Shown: positions 62,212 to 64,000 of the stretch, one piece after another | Numbering within the stretch: the first letter of the stretch is position 1 | Layout: the number at the start of each line of letters is the position of its first letter | Assembly: GCF_015477805.1 (NCBI RefSeq) | Contig: NZ_JADLQL010000001.1 | Coordinates: 868,001-932,000 of the forward strand | From: Nocardia flavorosea | GTDB lineage: Bacteria; Actinomycetota; Actinomycetes; Mycobacteriales; Mycobacteriaceae | Direction: 5' to 3' | Length of the DNA stretch: 64,000 nt | Notes under the pieces: generated by a model | The model's database searches: none | Told to the model about the DNA's origin: nothing | The model's input: the letters and a program-made list of their open reading frames with translations, nothing else | Made by a program: the position numbers and the translations under genes

Positions 62212-63371
62212 AGGGTCACCTCCGGGATCTCGATCCGGCGGCCTTCTGCGGAGCTACGCAGTCCCAGTTCGGCGAGTTGCACCCCGCGCGCGGCGGAGAG
62301 CATCCCGTAGCGGTGCGGCCGTCCGTTCACCACGTCGGTGAGAAACTCCTCCCACTGCAACTTGAATCCGTTGTCGAGCTCCGCGTTCGCCGGCACGTCC
62401 AACCACTGGTCGCGGAACGGCTCGGTGACCGGAAGGTCCGGGTTCCAGACCGGTTTCGGTGTGTGCGAGCGATGCTGGGCAACACATTTGCGCAGGCCGG
62501 CGACGGCGGATCCGTGCGTGCCGTCGATCTGGAACTCGACGAGCTCATCACGGTACACGCGCACCGCCCACGACGAGTTGATCTGGGCGATCACGCCGTT
62601 CTCCATCTCGAAGATCCCGTAGGCGGCATCGTCGGCGGTGGCCGGATACGGCTTGCCCGCTTCGTCCCACCGGGTGGGGATGTGGGTGGCCGCCTTCGCG
62701 GTGACTGCCTCGACCTTGCCGAGCAACCCCTCGAGCACGTAGTTCCAATGGCAGAACATGTCGACGACGATGCCGCCGCCGTCTTCGGCCCGGTAGTTCC
62801 AACTGGGTCGCTGGGCGGGCTGGCCGTCGCCTTCGAAGACCCAGTATCCGAATTCGCCGCGCAGCGAGAGGATCCGGCCGAAGAAGTTTTCGTCGACGAG
62901 CCGGCGCAACTTCACCAGACCGGGGAGGTAGAGCTTGTCGTGGACGACGCCCGCGGTGACCCCGGCGTTCGCGGCGACCCGGGCGAGTTCGACGGCCTCG
63001 GTCAAGGTTTCGGCGGTCGGTTTCTCGGTGAAGACGTGCTTACCCGCCTTCATCGCGGCGGCCAGGGCCTCGGCGCGCCGGGAGGTGACCTGGGCGTCGA
63101 AGTAGATATCGATCGAGGGATCGGCGATCACGGCGGCGGCGTCGGTACTCCATTCGGCGATCTCGTGGCGTTCGGCGAGTTCGGCCAGTTTGGTGGCATT
63201 GCGGCCGACGAGGACCGGCTCCACCCGGATACGGGTGCCGTCCGGGAGCAGCAGCCCGCCGCTGTCGCGGATCGGGAGGATGGAACGCACCAGGTGCTGG
63301 CGGTAGCCCATACGGCCGGTGACACCGTTCATGGCGATGCGGAGCGTGCGCTGCGGAGAGGAATCGGGCAT
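62208..63371 (-). CDS. Gfo/Idh/MocA family oxidoreductase
   Basis: 387 residues. The N-terminal NAD domain starts RIAMNGVTGRMGYRQHLVRSI, a GxxGxxGY variant; the catalytic Lys is in AGKHVFTEKPTAETL; the C-terminal domain has GGGIVVDMFCHWNYVLEGLLG with the usual Asp/His. It would oxidise a sugar or cyclitol as the first step of the operon, before the DUF993 protein and the isomerase. AGAGG lies upstream of the ATG. Divergent from a LacI-type regulator 174 nt away, with a GalR/LacI-like operator between. Confidence 0.9.
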   Translation of the reverse strand: MPDSSPQRTLRIAMNGVTGRMGYRQHLVRSILPIRDSGGLLLPDGTRIRVEPVLVGRNATKLAELAERHEIAEWSTDAAAVIADPSIDIYFDAQVTSRRAEALAAAMKAGKHVFTEKPTAETLTEAVELARVAANAGVTAGVVHDKLYLPGLVKLRRLVDENFFGRILSLRGEFGYWVFEGDGQPAQRPSWNYRAEDGGGIVVDMFCHWNYVLEGLLGKVEAVTAKAATHIPTRWDEAGKPYPATADDAAYGIFEMENGVIAQINSSWAVRVYRDELVEFQIDGTHGSAVAGLRKCVAQHRSHTPKPVWNPDLPVTEPFRDQWLDVPANAELDNGFKLQWEEFLTDVVNGRPHRYGMLSAARGVQLAELGLRSSAEGRRIEIPEVTL

Positions 63372-63469
63372 GGCTGGGTGCCTCTTCTGATTTGCGTGGC
63401 TGACGACCGCGGAATGGGTCGTGGACGGCGCGGTGGGAGCCGCAGCTGTCGAGTGGACAAGTCAGCGTC

Positions 63470-63483
63470 GGAATGCGCTTTCC
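63470..63483. promoter_or_regulatory. LacI/GalR-type operator
   Basis: GGAATGCGCTTTCC differs by one base from the perfect palindrome GGAAAGCGCTTTCC, whose central CG and GAAA/TTTC arms are typical for LacI/GalR regulators. It lies between the divergent regulator and the sugar catabolic operon. Confidence 0.65.
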
Positions 63484-63545
63484 AAGCTATGCTAGTCCCG
63501 AAGTCCGGTCAACCCCACGCGCACGAGAAAACGAGGCACGAAGCC

Positions 63546-64000
63546 ATGGCGGCTGTGAGATTGCAAGATGTCGCGAACCGGGCAGGCGTCTCCCAGGCAA
63601 CCGCGTCCCGAGTGCTGAACGGTTCGGCACGGGTGCCCGGCGAAGACGTCGCCGACCGGGTTCGCGCGGCCGCCGCCGAGCTGGGGTATGTGGCAAACGC
63701 CCAAGCCCAGGCCCTTGCACGGGCCTCGACCGGCCTCATCGGACTCGTCGTGCACGATATCGCCGACCCCTACTTCTCCTCGATCGTGCAGGGCGTGCAG
63801 GCGGCGGCACGCAGCGCCGGCAAACTCGTCCTGCTGTCCAGCACACAACGCGATTTCGATATCGAACGCGAATCCGTGAGCACCTTCATCTCCCATCGCG
63901 CCGACGCGATCATCCTGGCGGGCTCGCGCCAGAGCGGCGATCTCGACCGCGATCTCGAGAAAGACTGTGCGCGATACCTGGACAACAACGGCAAAGTGGT
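63546..64000 (+). CDS. LacI family transcriptional regulator, 3' end outside window
   Basis: The first 151 codons are present. VRLQDVANRAGVSQATASRVLNG is the LacI helix-turn-helix, the hinge helix VANAQAQALARAST follows, and TGLIGLVVHDIADPYFSSIVQGVQAAA starts the periplasmic-binding-like effector domain. ATG 63546 has GAGG 9 nt upstream. It very likely represses the divergent oxidoreductase-DUF993-isomerase operon through the palindrome at 63470 and responds to the operon's sugar. Confidence 0.93.
   Translation, partial: MAAVRLQDVANRAGVSQATASRVLNGSARVPGEDVADRVRAAAAELGYVANAQAQALARASTGLIGLVVHDIADPYFSSIVQGVQAAARSAGKLVLLSSTQRDFDIERESVSTFISHRADAIILAGSRQSGDLDRDLEKDCARYLDNNGKV

Overview
The window is one stretch of a high-GC actinomycete chromosome. 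Frequent GAT-ATC/CGATAT codon pairs, GTG starts and many 4-bp ATGA/GTGA gene overlaps fit a nocardioform (Nocardia-like) genome; this is an inference from sequence style, since no rRNA is present. The left edge cuts a cytochrome P450 and the right edge cuts a LacI-type regulator.

Layout. (1) 1-3.1 kb: P450 and an FAD oxidoreductase with a C-terminal Rieske domain. (2) 3.1-20.5 kb: a glycoconjugate locus. Its left arm (minus strand) holds two GT2 glycosyltransferases, a pyruvyl-transferase-like protein and an aldehyde dehydrogenase. Its right arm (plus strand) holds two GT4-like transferases, a UDP-xylose-synthase-like epimerase, an O-carbamoyltransferase, a GT2-GmhB fusion, two GT9 heptosyltransferase-like proteins, GmhA, an HldE-like kinase/nucleotidyltransferase, an SDR and a UDP-glucose dehydrogenase. 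GmhA, HldE and GmhB together would make ADP-D,D-heptose from sedoheptulose 7-phosphate; UGD plus the epimerase would make UDP-glucuronate and UDP-xylose. (3) 21-31 kb: a general-stress island with a large-subunit catalase, a 53-aa acidic protein, a PAS-ANTAR protein, a phosphoribosyltransferase-erythromycin esterase fusion (Rv2030c type), an ATP-grasp ligase, an S15 hydrolase, a DUF2795 protein and a STAS protein. (4) 31-37 kb: HrpB helicase, a lipoprotein, small membrane proteins, an OhrR-like MarR regulator and tRNA-Pro(GGG). (5) 37.7-57.6 kb: one tightly coupled hybrid NRPS-PKS operon. (6) 57.6-59.6 kb: a divergent HxlR regulator/MFS exporter pair and a dead IS481 fragment. (7) 59.7-64 kb: a small hypothetical protein, then a Gfo/Idh/MocA oxidoreductase-DUF993-sugar isomerase operon divergent from the LacI regulator.

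The natural-product operon encodes, in order, a free ACP, an acyl-CoA-dehydrogenase-like FkbI homolog, an unusual KASIII homolog, an FkbH-A-T fusion, a KS-(degenerate AT)-T-C protein, an FkbK-like dehydrogenase, an A-T-E-C NRPS and a C-A-T-C NRPS. FkbH/FkbI/FkbK/ACP are the set for glyceryl- to hydroxymalonyl-ACP, and no O-methyltransferase is present. No thioesterase is visible, one C domain has lost its catalytic His, and two truncated C-domain lobes sit at protein ends. I do not recognise this architecture as a known compound's cluster.

Across regions 1-3 I found a recurring upstream signature, GTTT (or GNNT)-N14/15-GGGTAx, like SigF/SigB-class promoters. In most cases the -10 box ends only 9-11 nt before the start codon of a gene with no convincing Shine-Dalgarno, implying leaderless stress-induced mRNAs. 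This may place the oxidoreductase, the sugar-transfer genes and the stress island under one alternative sigma factor.
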